From Vibrio harveyi NBRC 15634 = ATCC 14126 = KCTC 12724 (GTDB taxonomy: Bacteria > Pseudomonadota > Gammaproteobacteria > Enterobacterales > Vibrionaceae), in the NCBI RefSeq assembly GCF_001591145.1, contig NZ_BCUF01000012.1:1-64000 (forward strand): a stretch of 64,000 bases of DNA, in the 5' to 3' direction. Position numbers and translations under genes: made by a program. Positions within the stretch are counted from its first letter, which is position 1. Each line of letters begins with the position of its first letter. The notes beneath the pieces were generated by a model. That model made no database searches, was not told where the DNA came from, and worked only from the letters and a program-made list of their open reading frames with translations. Shown in pieces: positions 30,976 to 43,204 of this stretch.

Positions 30976-31577
30976 TAACAAACAACTAACCGTTAATCGT
31001 ACAAATTAACAACAATTTATCTGCAATATTGCATCAGGTGGTTGTCATTGTACCTATGAAGCCTCCCATTGCAACACATCAAACTAAATTAAATGAATAA
31101 ATAATCGCGATTTCGATTTATAAATGAAATGTGACCAAATCATACATTGCGCAACTGCAATCACTTCAACCTTGTCCATTATGAAACTTTATTACTACTA
31201 TTAAATACGCCATAGTTTTACGTGCAACAATAAATGAATGAAATATGACAGTGATAGCATTTGCCATCTAATCCTTTTCTGTCAGAAAAAGGGAAATTTA
31301 ATTCAAGCTATAAATAAACATGATAGCGATCGAGAAAAAGACCGTATCTATTAAGTAAAAATTGTCTGAAGTGGCTAATTAAATTTCAAATTGATTAATT
31401 AATATTGTTAGAACCCGAAAAAACTAAAGAAATTTAATCTAAATCATGAATTAGCATTTGCACATATCAGAAAGATAAAGTTAAATATAAGGACTCTATG
31501 TTTATTTCTAGATTCACATTTAATTTATCTTATCGATAAGCGATGTAGAATCTTTTAACCTATTAATAGGAATCGTC
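30976..31577. other. AT-rich region upstream of hns
   Basis: About 600 nt with no convincing ORF, very AT-rich, expected to contain the promoter and self-regulatory curved DNA of hns plus the NhaC-gene promoter. A perfect 12-bp palindrome CTTATCGATAAG lies at 31529-31540, 38 nt before the hns ATG. I see no further RNA gene. Confidence 0.5.
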
Positions 31578-31985
31578 ATGTCAGAGCTGACTAAAACACT
31601 TCTAAATATCCGTAGCCTTCGTGCATTTTCTCGTGAGCTGACTCTAGAACAATTGGAAGAAGCTCTAGATAAACTAACTATCGTTGTTCAAGAGCGTCAA
31701 GAAGCAGAAGAAGCAGACCGCGCAGCACAAGCTGAGCAAGAAGCTAAACTGGCTGCTATCGCTGAGCAAATCGCTCAAGACGGTATCGATGTTGAAGCGC
31801 TAATTAGTGCACTTGCTGGTGAAACAAAAACTAAAGCAAAAACTAAACGTGCTCCTCGCCCTGCTAAATACAAATACACTGACGTAAGCGGTGAAGAGAA
31901 AACTTGGACAGGTCAAGGTCGTACACCTTCTGCAATCCAAGAGCAACTAGATGCAGGTAAATCTCTAGATGATTTCCTAATCTAA
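31578..31985 (+). CDS. hns: H-NS family nucleoid-structuring protein
   Basis: A 135-aa DNA-binding silencer. The N-terminal oligomerisation helices (MSELTKTLLNIRSLRAFSRE, residues 1-65, strongly alpha-helical and Glu-rich) are followed by a basic Lys/Arg-rich linker (KTKAKTKRAPRPAKYK). The C-terminal domain has the AT-hook-like core TWTGQGRTP. It corresponds to the Vibrio H-NS (VicH). Ribosome-binding site AGGAAT; monocistronic with its own terminator. Confidence 0.95.
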   Translation: MSELTKTLLNIRSLRAFSRELTLEQLEEALDKLTIVVQERQEAEEADRAAQAEQEAKLAAIAEQIAQDGIDVEALISALAGETKTKAKTKRAPRPAKYKYTDVSGEEKTWTGQGRTPSAIQEQLDAGKSLDDFLI

Positions 31986-32006
31986 GAATAGATTTATGAA
32001 ATTTTA

Positions 32007-32034
32007 AAAAGGTTCCCTATGGGAGCCTTTTTTA
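32007..32034 (+). terminator. Terminator of hns
   Basis: Stem 32007-32017 with 32021-32031 (one G-T pair) around TAT, followed by a T run, 22 nt past the hns stop. Confidence 0.88.
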
Positions 32035-32053
32035 TTTTTCTGTAAATAGATAC

Positions 32054-32084
32054 AAAAATGGCGCATTTTGAATGCGCCATTTTT
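32054..32084. terminator. Bidirectional terminator hns / gsk
   Basis: A 14-bp perfect stem (32054-32067 with 32071-32084) with T runs on both strands, between convergent hns and gsk. Confidence 0.9.
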
Positions 32085-32121
32085 TGCGTATGTGAGAAGT
32101 TGGTTAATTCAACAGAATCTA

Positions 32122-33426
32122 TTAACGTTCCCAGTATGCTTCTTCTAAACTATCTTCGCGCTCAGGAAGACCACGAGAAAGACGTGGTGAATGCTGCACT
32201 AACACTTCGTAACTCGCGCGGTTTGCGTATTTACAAACTTGAGAGAACGAAGAGTAAGTTAAATACTCATTGCTGTGCTTGCTAGAGTTAGGCACATTTT
32301 CTTTGTGGTATTTATTTGCAGCCATATCGTGAAGTACTGCTGACAATGCTGCATCACCTGCGCCATTAGTATTTTTAATTTTTTCTGGGCCACCCATGTA
32401 TGGGGAGATATGTGAATATACTTTGATTGCATTTTCACATGAGTCTTTCTTTGCAGGTCGGCTAAATTCAAAACGGTTGAATTCGGCAATAGAACCAGGA
32501 AGCAGCGGCAACGACGTTTCACGCTTCGCGCTTTCTTCTGTATAACCCGCCATAAATAGACCAACAGGACCTGCTGTACATAACACAAGGTCAGCCCACT
32601 CAAGCGTCTTATCCGACGCCGCTAGCGGATCAGATTCGCCCGTTAGCGCTTCCGCTTCGTCTTCATTCATTGCAACAACGGATACATTGTCACGAATAAA
32701 TTCTTGCCAGAATGTTGGGTCATCTTGAATAACAAATTTAGTTCCTAGTGTTAGTACCACAGGAACATCATGTTTCTTCGCGTATTCAATTGCACGCATC
32801 GTTGCTTCCGGCATTGGGTCGCCTTCTTTACAACGAACTAGGTAAGCAGTCAGTACTAACGCAGACGCGCTCTTGAAGATTTTCTCAGGGATGTTGTCTG
32901 GGTGAAGTTGGTTCATTTGACCTTCACTGATTGCGAAAGTACGTTCACCATCTTCTGTAATCAGAGCGAAACAGCGACCGATGGCACCTTCAACACCTTG
33001 TAGGTAGTTCAGGTCCATACGGCTAGAAGTGTTACATAGGTAGCGGTAACCGTAGCTACCAATTTTGATGTCCTGACTCATTACACCCAAAAGCGTTGAA
33101 CGGTCATCCGCTAACACAGAATAGTTGTGTAGCGTGTTACCAATTGTGCCACCAGCATACTCATTGGTAATTAAGCATTCTTCTTTTAGCTGTTGGTATA
33201 GCGCTTCTGCAGTCGCGTCATCAATTACCAACGAGTGTCCTTTACTCAAACCGTACTTTTCAATCACATCCGTTGTAACTTTCGCTTCAATATCAACCAG
33301 CGTTTGGTCAATGCCGATGATGTGAGTGCGCGTCATCTTTTTGCTTTCTTGTGCTTGGCTCACCAATGGGTCACGAGCATGAACAGGAAAATAGTGCTTC
33401 GATTTGCGTTGTCCAGGAAATTTCAT
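32122..33426 (-). CDS. gsk: Inosine-guanosine kinase
   Basis: PfkB-family nucleoside kinase of 434 aa for purine salvage (inosine and guanosine to IMP and GMP). It is nearly collinear with E. coli Gsk from MKFPGQRKSKHYFPVHARDP to PERED-SLEEAYWER. GGTIGN near residue 95 and the PfkB active-site segment NTNGAGDAALSA (catalytic Asp) near 362 are present. A PurR-type box lies 81 nt upstream of its start. Confidence 0.97.
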   Translation of the reverse strand: MKFPGQRKSKHYFPVHARDPLVSQAQESKKMTRTHIIGIDQTLVDIEAKVTTDVIEKYGLSKGHSLVIDDATAEALYQQLKEECLITNEYAGGTIGNTLHNYSVLADDRSTLLGVMSQDIKIGSYGYRYLCNTSSRMDLNYLQGVEGAIGRCFALITEDGERTFAISEGQMNQLHPDNIPEKIFKSASALVLTAYLVRCKEGDPMPEATMRAIEYAKKHDVPVVLTLGTKFVIQDDPTFWQEFIRDNVSVVAMNEDEAEALTGESDPLAASDKTLEWADLVLCTAGPVGLFMAGYTEESAKRETSLPLLPGSIAEFNRFEFSRPAKKDSCENAIKVYSHISPYMGGPEKIKNTNGAGDAALSAVLHDMAANKYHKENVPNSSKHSNEYLTYSSFSQVCKYANRASYEVLVQHSPRLSRGLPEREDSLEEAYWER

Positions 33427-33506
33427 ATTGTTAGTCTGAGTAAGGGGATGAAAAGGAGAACGGATTCTATACCGCCGTCATTAAAGCAGCAATAAAGGCA
33501 ATTATA

Positions 33507-33518
33507 GCAAACGTTTGC
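33507..33518. promoter_or_regulatory. PurR-type operator upstream of gsk
   Basis: GCAAACGTTTGC is the 12-bp palindromic core of the PurR operator (consensus ACGCAAACGTTTGCGT). It lies between the stop of the 89-aa gene and the gsk start. The same core precedes purB at 35841-35852. Confidence 0.65.
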
Positions 33519-33543
33519 AGTCCGCTTTTTTCTTTCAATCGCC

Positions 33544-33813
33544 CTATTCGCCTTCCATGAAACCAAGATCTGGCAGTTGTTCGAGGTGTTCACTGTAACG
33601 CTTAAGGTCGAACTCCCCACCGTTCTTCATTACGTCAAAAATCTCAATAGACATAGCACACGCCATCATCGCCACCGCATCTTCACGTGGTGTGCCTGTC
33701 ATCATTAGACGCATCAGCGTTTCTTTCACCTTAAGTGGATTACCATCTTCAAGTTGATTTTCAACAATTTCAATCAACTCAGCTTCTTGCATAAATTGGT
33801 TTTCTTCAGTCAT
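33544..33813 (-). CDS. Conserved small acidic protein of 89 aa, function unknown
   Basis: Starts MTEENQFMQEAELIEIVENQ and ends DLGFMEGE. It is predicted all-helical and acidic, with no membrane segment or signal peptide. The ATG has a good GAGGAAAAATCAA ribosome-binding site. I recognise the protein type as common in Vibrio but cannot assign a family. It lies just upstream of gsk and divergent from mnmA, 190 nt away. Confidence 0.75.
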   Translation of the reverse strand: MTEENQFMQEAELIEIVENQLEDGNPLKVKETLMRLMMTGTPREDAVAMMACAMSIEIFDVMKNGGEFDLKRYSEHLEQLPDLGFMEGE

Positions 33814-34003
33814 TTGATTTTTCCTCTTGGATTTTTGCCAACTATGCCATATATAACCCTTCTATACTTATCGAATTTAATACTCACGTTCGCATTTGGA
33901 TAAATTTAAGCCAAAATCGAAGTGTGATTTCGATCTCGGATCTGTCACCGGTCAGTGGATTCTGGTAGAATCTGCGTCCCGTTAATTTTAGTGGTGTTTA
34001 GTA

Positions 34004-35146
34004 ATGTCTGATAACAGCCAAAAGAAAGTCATCGTCGGTATGTCCGGCGGCGTTGATTCATCTGTTTCTGCGTATCTTCTAAAGCAACAAGGCTACCAAG
34101 TAGAAGGCCTGTTCATGAAGAACTGGGAAGAAGATGACAACGAAGAATATTGTACAGCAGCAGAAGATCTTGCTGATGCGCAGGCAGTATGTGACAAGCT
34201 AGGCATCCACCTACACACTATCAACTTTGCTGCTGAATACTGGGATAATGTATTTGAATACTTCCTTGCGGAATACAAAGCAGGTCGTACACCAAACCCA
34301 GACATTCTTTGTAACAAAGAAATCAAATTCAAAGCATTTCTAGAATTTGCGGATGAAGTGCTTGATGCAGATTACATCGCAATGGGTCACTACGTACGCC
34401 GCTCTTTCCCAGAAGACGCTTTACCTGGGGAAGAACAGGAAAAACCACAAATGCTACGTGGTCTAGATGGCAACAAAGACCAGAGCTACTTCCTATACAC
34501 ATTAAGCCACGAGCAGATTGCACGTAGCCTATTCCCTGTTGGTGATTTAGAGAAGCCAGAAGTGCGCCGTATCGCAGAAGAGCAAGACCTGATCACAGCG
34601 AAGAAGAAAGATTCTACCGGTATCTGTTTCATCGGTGAACGTAAGTTTACGGAATTCCTAGGTCGTTACCTTCCTGCTCAACCGGGTAATATCGAAACGC
34701 CAGAAGGCGAAGTGATCGGTCAGCATCAAGGTTTGATGTACCACACATTAGGTCAACGCAAAGGTCTTCATATCGGTGGTCGTAAAGGCGGTGGCGGTAA
34801 CGAAGACCCATGGTTTGTTGGTGAGAAAGATCTAGAACGTAACGTTTTGATTGCGGTTCAAGGTAAAGACCACCCAATGCTGAAATCAGAAGGTCTACTT
34901 GCATCACAACTTCACTGGGTAGATCGTGAGCCAATTCGCGATGTTATGAAGTGCACAGTGAAAACTCGTTACCGTCAGGAAGATATTCCTTGTACAATCA
35001 TCCCTATCGATGATGAAAACATTAAAGTGATCTTTGACGAGCCACAAATTGCTGTAACGCCAGGTCAATCAGCCGTGTTCTATAAAGATGACGTGTGCCT
35101 TGGTGGCGGCATCATCGAGCAACGCATTAAATATTCTCAAGCTTAG
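34004..35146 (+). CDS. mnmA: tRNA-specific 2-thiouridylase MnmA
   Basis: A 380-aa enzyme that thiolates U34 of Lys, Glu and Gln tRNAs using sulfur relayed by the Tus proteins. The PP-loop is [15 protein letters not shown] (about residues 12-26). Catalytic cysteines lie in [12 protein letters not shown] (about C107) and [10 protein letters not shown] (about C206). Adjacent to hflD, with 10 nt between genes, as in E. coli. Confidence 0.97.
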   Translation: MSDNSQKKVIVGMSGGVDSSVSAYLLKQQGYQVEGLFMKNWEEDDNEEYCTAAEDLADAQAVCDKLGIHLHTINFAAEYWDNVFEYFLAEYKAGRTPNPDILCNKEIKFKAFLEFADEVLDADYIAMGHYVRRSFPEDALPGEEQEKPQMLRGLDGNKDQSYFLYTLSHEQIARSLFPVGDLEKPEVRRIAEEQDLITAKKKDSTGICFIGERKFTEFLGRYLPAQPGNIETPEGEVIGQHQGLMYHTLGQRKGLHIGGRKGGGGNEDPWFVGEKDLERNVLIAVQGKDHPMLKSEGLLASQLHWVDREPIRDVMKCTVKTRYRQEDIPCTIIPIDDENIKVIFDEPQIAVTPGQSAVFYKDDVCLGGGIIEQRIKYSQA

Positions 35147-35156
35147 GAGTCGTTAC

Positions 35157-35774
35157 GTGGCGAATACACTTTATGACCGTACTATCGCTTTTGCAGGTAT
35201 CTGCCAAGCTGTTGCTTTGGTTCAACAGGTAGCGAGAGACGGACATTGTGATCAAGATGCCTTTGAAACGTCAATTAACGCCATTTTGAATACTAGCCCA
35301 GCCAACACCATCGGTGTTTTCGGTCACGAAGCCGACCTTAAGCTGGGTCTTGAATGCTTGGTGAAAGGGATTGATAGCACCCCATCTGGAAGTGAAGTCA
35401 CTCGCTACATCATCAGCCTAATGGCATTAGAGCGCAAGCTATCGGGTCGTAACGATGCAATGTCACAACTTGGTGACCGCATTCAAATGGCTCAGCGTCA
35501 AACGGAACATTTTGAATTGCTAGATGATCAAATGATCAGCAACCTAGCGAGCATTTACTTGGATGTAGTCAGCCCTATTGGTCCTCGTATTCAAGTAACT
35601 GGTACTCCATCTGTACTGCAACAAACCGCTAACCAGCACAAAGTTCGTGCGTTGTTGTTATCGGGTATTCGTAGCGCAGTACTCTGGCGTCAAGTTGGCG
35701 GTAAACGTCGCCACCTGATCTTCGGACGCAAGAAGATGGTAGAGCAAGCACAAATCCTTCTTGCTCGAATGTAA
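35157..35774 (+). CDS. hflD: High-frequency lysogenization protein HflD homologue
   Basis: A 205-aa alpha-helical, peripheral inner-membrane protein. E. coli HflD binds phage lambda CII, but its housekeeping role is unclear. The open frame begins at 35088 inside mnmA. The GTG at 35157 has AGGAG 7 nt upstream and gives the family N-terminus [22 protein letters not shown]. Its place between mnmA and purB is the conserved order. Confidence 0.94.
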   Translation: MANTLYDRTIAFAGICQAVALVQQVARDGHCDQDAFETSINAILNTSPANTIGVFGHEADLKLGLECLVKGIDSTPSGSEVTRYIISLMALERKLSGRNDAMSQLGDRIQMAQRQTEHFELLDDQMISNLASIYLDVVSPIGPRIQVTGTPSVLQQTANQHKVRALLLSGIRSAVLWRQVGGKRRHLIFGRKKMVEQAQILLARM

Positions 35775-35789
35775 TAAGGTATCAAGTAA

Positions 35790-37298
<1,509 letters not shown>

Positions 37299-37314
37299 GA
37301 GAATCGAATAATAA

Positions 37315-37347
37315 AGAGGGTTGACGTGAAAGCGTCAACCCTTTCTT
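37315..37347 (+). terminator. Terminator of purB
   Basis: AGGGTTGACG (37317-37326) pairs with CGTCAACCCT (37333-37342), followed by TTCTTTATTTT. Confidence 0.9.
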
Positions 37348-37429
37348 TATTTTAGGGGGAACGAACTGCAACCTATGCAGCGCAGTGATTCGGAATAATG
37401 GATAAGGCTCTATTAATGAAGCGAAGCGT

Positions 37430-37457
37430 TCTCGAATCTCGAATCTCGAATCTCGAA
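37430..37457. repeat. Four tandem 7-bp TCTCGAA units beside a dispersed-type repeat
   Basis: TCTCGAA occurs four times in perfect tandem. It adjoins GGCTCTATTAATGAAGCG-AAGCGT, a sequence that looks like the short repeats common in Harveyi-clade intergenic DNA. It lies between convergent purB and the eight-gene minus-strand operon. Slippage could change the unit number between strains. Confidence 0.75.
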
Positions 37458-37477
37458 GACCAGCATTACCAGCAATT

Positions 37478-38014
37478 TTATTGCCTCTGAAAAAACAGAG
37501 TAATCGTCCCTACTTCGATCCCAAACTTCTTGATCTTAGTGAGATTAAACACGTGCATTTCGTCTTGGCGGTAGAGCCAGTCATCAAATGAAACCGTGAT
37601 AGTTGAATCATCCATTTTTAGCTCAAAATCGTACTGCCATTGCAGAGCGTTTCCTACCTCTTTGCCCGTAGCGACACCAATAATATCATCCGCTTTCCCC
37701 TGATAAGTACCGTCTGCTAGTTTGGTAATGACCCAGATTCGCTGGTCAAGTTCACCATCGTCAAAGACAAAGTCTTCCACCAGCGTCAACTCATTGCCTT
37801 CAACCGTTCCAACAATATCGACTTCAAAGCGGCGAGTTTGCTTCTCGGTGTAATCTTGAACCATCCCCCACGCTTTGACATCGCCTTCAAAGTAGCCAAA
37901 TAAATCAAAAGCCGGTGAGGACGCCTGGTAATTATCTATGTCAGCTGAACATGCGCCGAGTAACGTTGCAGCAGCGACAACCGATGTTTTGATCATTCGT
38001 TTTATTATTTTCAC
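37478..38014 (-). CDS. DUF3833 lipoprotein
   Basis: A 178-aa predicted lipoprotein with signal peptide and lipobox LLGAC (Cys at about residue 22). The mature part is beta-rich and lipocalin-like (FDLFGYFEGDVKAWGMVQD, FVFDDGE, WQYDFELKMDD), characteristic of DUF3833. It is the eighth and last gene of the lipid-modification operon and overlaps the preceding gene by 4 nt. It may bind or carry a modified lipid at the outer membrane; this is inference from context. Confidence 0.85.
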   Translation of the reverse strand: MKIIKRMIKTSVVAAATLLGACSADIDNYQASSPAFDLFGYFEGDVKAWGMVQDYTEKQTRRFEVDIVGTVEGNELTLVEDFVFDDGELDQRIWVITKLADGTYQGKADDIIGVATGKEVGNALQWQYDFELKMDDSTITVSFDDWLYRQDEMHVFNLTKIKKFGIEVGTITLFFQRQ

Positions 38015-38604
38015 TGCCTCACCTGCCCGATCAGTTGTTTACGAAGTTTTGGGAATTCCGTCTGTGGTGATAACCAAATTGAAAGAAAGGCATCATTGAG
38101 GCGCTCATCATTCACATAACCAACCGTCTGGTAAGGTTTACTGCCTGCTTGACGATAAATCAGTTGACCATTTTTACCATCGGTAAGGTAGGTAAGCTCA
38201 TCGCCTTTCTTGATGTCAGGAAACATAGTGTTCAATTCAGAAATCCACTGCTGGCGATAAGCCTGAGTAAAACCCAGCTTTTGCCATTGTTCGTCGGTCA
38301 CATCAAGTAGCTGGTCTCTACTGATATCGCGCTGATAGTTAATCTCGAGAGCAAATGGATGGGGAGAAATATCACCGGACACCATATATATGCCCTCAGG
38401 CGCTTTTAAGCGAGATTTATAGATATCAAACACGAACCAAGTGAGCTGCGCTTCGCCGACAGTTTGCCATTGCTGCCAATCGCTATTTGTTACTCCGTTT
38501 GTACTCGTCACACTTTGCGCTTGCAAAGGCACCGCACAGAATAGGGAGGCGACTATTACACTGCTAGTCAGTTTCCGTTTCCAATTTATCTTCCAACTTT
38601 TCAT
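38011..38604 (-). CDS. Chalcone-isomerase-like exported protein
   Basis: A 197-aa protein with an N-terminal signal (VIVASLFCAVPLQAQ, cleavage near residue 30) and a chalcone-isomerase-like fold core: VGEAQLTWFVFDIYKSRLKAPEG, FALEINYQRDIS, WISELNTMFPDIKKGDELTYL. Bacterial members are not flavonoid enzymes; the fold also occurs in fatty-acid-binding proteins, which fits the operon. It overlaps DUF2878 by 41 nt and DUF3833 by 4 nt. Confidence 0.85.
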   Translation of the reverse strand: MKSWKINWKRKLTSSVIVASLFCAVPLQAQSVTSTNGVTNSDWQQWQTVGEAQLTWFVFDIYKSRLKAPEGIYMVSGDISPHPFALEINYQRDISRDQLLDVTDEQWQKLGFTQAYRQQWISELNTMFPDIKKGDELTYLTDGKNGQLIYRQAGSKPYQTVGYVNDERLNDAFLSIWLSPQTEFPKLRKQLIGQVRQ

Positions 38605-39076
38605 TTCCGTACACCTTGAGTATCAATAGCATCATCAAACACCATTCAACGAACAAAATCGCTAGTGTCGCGCCAACGCTGAAACCAAACTCGACAGCCT
38701 CAAGCTTACAACCGGCAAAGTAGCTGGCTGTGCCTCCGAGACCACCTACTATTGATACGTAAATTTTGGGGAAACGGTACAAAATTGACTTAAGTTGATA
38801 AGCGTACCAAGAGAACAGAACCCACAAACATGTAAGCCATAAGGGTAACCACGTGGTCGGAAATATAAAGACAGAAAATTGCTTATTGAGTGTGTCTAGC
38901 ACCAAACCCACAAAGACAACCATTGCGATACGTTTGAGAGCGGAGGGCTCCACTCTCCAACAATGTACTATGGTCAGCAATGTAAGTATTAAGGTCAGCG
39001 ACTGCCACTGATAGGTTCCAAGCACAGCTAAAAACCAGCATAGTTGGAACCAAGTTGACGCTAAAAACACTTTCAT
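38564..39076 (-). CDS. DUF2878 membrane protein
   Basis: A 170-aa inner-membrane protein with about five or six hydrophobic helices (starting MKVFLASTWFQLCWFLAVLG) and a charged C-terminal tail (EKLEDKLETETD). Such proteins are regularly encoded with cfa-like and DUF1365 genes, but no activity is established. It begins 6 nt after the CFA-synthase-like gene, and its long tail overlaps the next gene. Confidence 0.85.
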   Translation of the reverse strand: MKVFLASTWFQLCWFLAVLGTYQWQSLTLILTLLTIVHCWRVEPSALKRIAMVVFVGLVLDTLNKQFSVFIFPTTWLPLWLTCLWVLFSWYAYQLKSILYRFPKIYVSIVGGLGGTASYFAGCKLEAVEFGFSVGATLAILFVEWCLMMLLILKVYGNEKLEDKLETETD

Positions 39077-39082
39077 GACGAA

Positions 39083-40332
<1,250 letters not shown>

Positions 40333-40339
<7 letters not shown>

Positions 40340-41154
40340 GCAGAGTTCTCCTTATGCTTATTATTTTTCTTGTCTTCACCCACATGGTTTGCTTCGCCCT
40401 TACTGGATTGAGCGTATTTTGGATGTGAGTAAAAAGGTGCGCCTTTAATCCACAATTTCAGTGCGTGCCAATAAATACCAACCATTACTTTTACCGTTTG
40501 AATCGGCGTAACGATCAAGCATTTCAACAAGGCATTACTTGAAAAGGGCTTGGCTTTCATAGCCATAGTCGCATCAAAATGTTTTTCGCCTTTATGGCAT
40601 TCCAAATGAATATTCAGCTTGTCTGTTAAAGGTTTGATTTTCCATCGGTACAGTTGGTCGATTGGGTTGAAAGGAGAAACATGAAATGCTTTGTTCTGCT
40701 CCCACCCAAACTCTTCATTTTGCTCGTCCGCTGCTACCGCATAATAATGACGTTCATTCCAAGGTGTGTTGCTCACCTCTGCTAGAAGGTACTTCCATTC
40801 CCCTTCTTTGTTATAAACGTAGTAGAAATTGACCGGACTGAAATAGAGCCCTAGATAACGTAAGTGACAAACCGCTATCACTTTACCGGTCAAACGAACA
40901 CCAGCTAGCGCTTCCAGTTTGTCTTGAACCGCAGATTTTACGCACCCTTTACCACCGATATAATCACTGCGCTTAAAACGTGCCCAATGCCACCATCGCG
41001 AACCAAAGCCCCATACTTTTTTCTCTAACGCTTCGAGCTCGTCCACGTCGATGGCTGGCATAAATAGCGAGTAATTCAACTCATGCTTTATAGGCGTAAA
41101 GCGACGGTGACGGACGTTGCCTATAAATAATCTGCTGTTCATCTGACTATCCAT
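40333..41154 (-). CDS. DUF1365 protein
   Basis: A 273-aa protein, DUF1365. Family segments are SRLFIGNVRHRRFTPIKHELNYSLFM, CHLRYLGLYFSPVNFYYVY, EVSNTPWNERHYY and FHVSPFNPID. The frame reaches 41187, but ATG 41154 lies 1 nt after the preceding stop and gives the family start. Always found next to FAD oxidoreductase and CFA-like genes in such operons. Biochemical activity is unresolved; likely a partner in acyl-chain modification. Confidence 0.9.
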
Positions 41155-41155
41155 A

Positions 41156-42466
41156 TCATGCCGCGCCTTTTTCAAAAGGAACCACATTTTGCTCGCGGTA
41201 CTTTTCTTCTAGCCCTTGAACAACATCGAGTGCGCTACGGACACCATCTTCATGGAAACCGTTGTACCAATAAGCACCGCAGAACCATGTGCCTTGTATA
41301 CCTTGAACTTCGTCTTTACGTTGCTGCGCAGCGATAGACTCCGTCGTAAATACAGGGTGATGATAAGTGAATGAGCGTAGGATTTTGCTTGGGTCGATTT
41401 GTTCCGTACTGTTCAAAGTGACACAGAAAGTATGCTCAGACTGGACATGCTGAAGGATATTCATGTTGTAAGTAAGCGAAGGAAGTCGTTGCTGCTCATC
41501 TTCACTGCCTTCTAGCAGATAATTCCATGACGCCCACGCTGCCTTACGTTTTGGGAGTAAACGGGTGTCTGTATGCAGTACAACCTCGTTTGCTTGATAG
41601 GTCATATCCCCTAGAATTTCCTGCTCGGTTTGGCTGATATCTCCTAGCATTCTCATTGCTTGATCACTGTGACAAGCGAAGATAACGTCATCAAACCAAT
41701 GTGTTTCTCCATGAACCTGAACACCTACGCCATTTTCAGTTCGGATAACTTTCTCTACAGGGCTGTTTAGACGAATATCATTGGCATAGCCTTTCGTTAG
41801 AGGCGTAATGTAAGAGCGAGAGCCACCTTTAACCACGTACCATTGTGGGCGATTTGTAATATCCAACAAACCGTGGTTGAGGAAGAAGCGTAAGAAAAAC
41901 ATAAGCGGGAATGCACGCATATCCGCTAGTGTCGACGACCAAATTGCAGCGCCCATCGGCAAGATGTAATTGTCGGTAAAGAAAGCACTGAATTTGTGCT
42001 CATCCAGAAACGCTCCCAACGTCTGGTTATTAGTTAACTGTTCATTGGCAAAGCTTTTAGCCAGTTTGTTGAAGCGAAGGATTTCAAAAATAAAACGATA
42101 GAACTTTGGATTTGCCCAATTTCGTTTTTGAGCAAACAATGTCGATACAGTGTGTCCGTTGTATTCCAATCCATTACCATCGTTTCTGACGCTGAAGCTC
42201 ATCTGAGTAGGACTGCCTTCAACGCCAATCTCATCCATCATTTCTATGAAGTTTGGGTATGTACGATCGTTGTATACGATAAACCCAGTGTCGATTGCAT
42301 ACTCTTTACCATCAAGACTGACATCAACAGTCGCCGTATGACCACCAACGTAATCATTCGCTTCAAACAACGTCACGTCATGTTCTTTATGTAAGTAATA
42401 GCCACATGTGAGACCAGATATCCCTGTACCTACGATGGCGATTTTTTTTCTTCCTGCCGTATTCAT
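41156..42466 (-). CDS. FAD-dependent amine-oxidase-like oxidoreductase
   Basis: A 436-aa flavoprotein. Dinucleotide-binding motif KIAIVGTGISGLTCGYYLHK (about residues 8-27), followed by EANDYVGGHTATVD and DTGFIVYNDRTYPNF, and a C-terminal FAD-contacting WFCGAYWYNGFHEDGV. This type is encoded with cfa-like genes and in Rhodobacter is linked to furan fatty acid synthesis, where it could introduce a double bond. It lies 12 nt after the SDR gene and 1 nt before DUF1365. Confidence 0.9.
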   Translation of the reverse strand: MNTAGRKKIAIVGTGISGLTCGYYLHKEHDVTLFEANDYVGGHTATVDVSLDGKEYAIDTGFIVYNDRTYPNFIEMMDEIGVEGSPTQMSFSVRNDGNGLEYNGHTVSTLFAQKRNWANPKFYRFIFEILRFNKLAKSFANEQLTNNQTLGAFLDEHKFSAFFTDNYILPMGAAIWSSTLADMRAFPLMFFLRFFLNHGLLDITNRPQWYVVKGGSRSYITPLTKGYANDIRLNSPVEKVIRTENGVGVQVHGETHWFDDVIFACHSDQAMRMLGDISQTEQEILGDMTYQANEVVLHTDTRLLPKRKAAWASWNYLLEGSEDEQQRLPSLTYNMNILQHVQSEHTFCVTLNSTEQIDPSKILRSFTYHHPVFTTESIAAQQRKDEVQGIQGTWFCGAYWYNGFHEDGVRSALDVVQGLEEKYREQNVVPFEKGAA

Positions 42467-42478
42467 GATTCTTCCTTC

Positions 42479-43204
42479 TTATGATGCGAGTTTTGAGGTA
42501 AGCCGAGCTTGCCAGCTATACGGAAGCAACGAGATAAAACGCAGAACACCAGTGAATCTCGCCGGGAAATAAATATGGCTTTTGTTGGCATCCAACTGTT
42601 TTCGAATCGCAGCTGAAGCCTGATTGACAGAAACAATCATCGGCATGTCAAACGTGTTTTTGTCAGTAAGTGGCGTTTCGACAAAGCCAGGGAATACCGT
42701 CACCACTTTGATACCTTTCTTCTTCAAATCGACGGCTAGCGTACGCGCAAAGTAACTGACGGCTGCTTTTGAAGCGCCGTAGGCTTCAGCACGAGGCAAT
42801 GCGACCTCTGACGCGATTGACCCGACAATTACGACGCGATGCCCACGTTCAAATTGCCCCTGACACGCTTCGACACAATTGGCCACACCAACGACGTTAA
42901 CGTTCATAACACGCGCCATGAGTTGCGCATCAACAATGCCATCATCCATGTATTCACAGTCACCGGCATTGAAAACCCAAGTTTCAGGGATAAACGGCAG
43001 TTGAGAGAGAGCTTGAATTGTTTCGTCGTACTGAGTCACATCGAAGCGTAAAGTCGACATGTTGGTTGAACCTTTTTCTAGCTCAGCCAATACAGCTTCG
43101 TTACGACCACATGCAATCACTTTCCAACCTTCATTGGCATAATCCAACGCGAGCTGTTTGCCAATGCCTGAAGTTGCCCCGGTGATAAGTACTGAGCCAC
43201 TCAT
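42479..43204 (-). CDS. Short-chain dehydrogenase/reductase
   Basis: A 241-aa classical SDR. Cofactor motif VLITGATSGIGKQLA (TGxxxGxG, residues about 5-18), NAG in VFNAGDC, catalytic Ser in VIVGSIASEVALP (about S138) and YGASKAAVSYFA (YxxxK, about Y151). The C-terminal part is hydrophobic (RFISLLPYSWQA), so it may be membrane-associated. It overlaps the NTF2-like gene by 4 nt. Confidence 0.92.
   Translation of the reverse strand: MSGSVLITGATSGIGKQLALDYANEGWKVIACGRNEAVLAELEKGSTNMSTLRFDVTQYDETIQALSQLPFIPETWVFNAGDCEYMDDGIVDAQLMARVMNVNVVGVANCVEACQGQFERGHRVVIVGSIASEVALPRAEAYGASKAAVSYFARTLAVDLKKKGIKVVTVFPGFVETPLTDKNTFDMPMIVSVNQASAAIRKQLDANKSHIYFPARFTGVLRFISLLPYSWQARLTSKLAS

Noticed and set aside
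35088..35156. hflD starting inside mnmA at 35088
   Set aside because: Would overlap mnmA by 59 nt in another frame; GTG 35157 has AGGAG and the family N-terminus.
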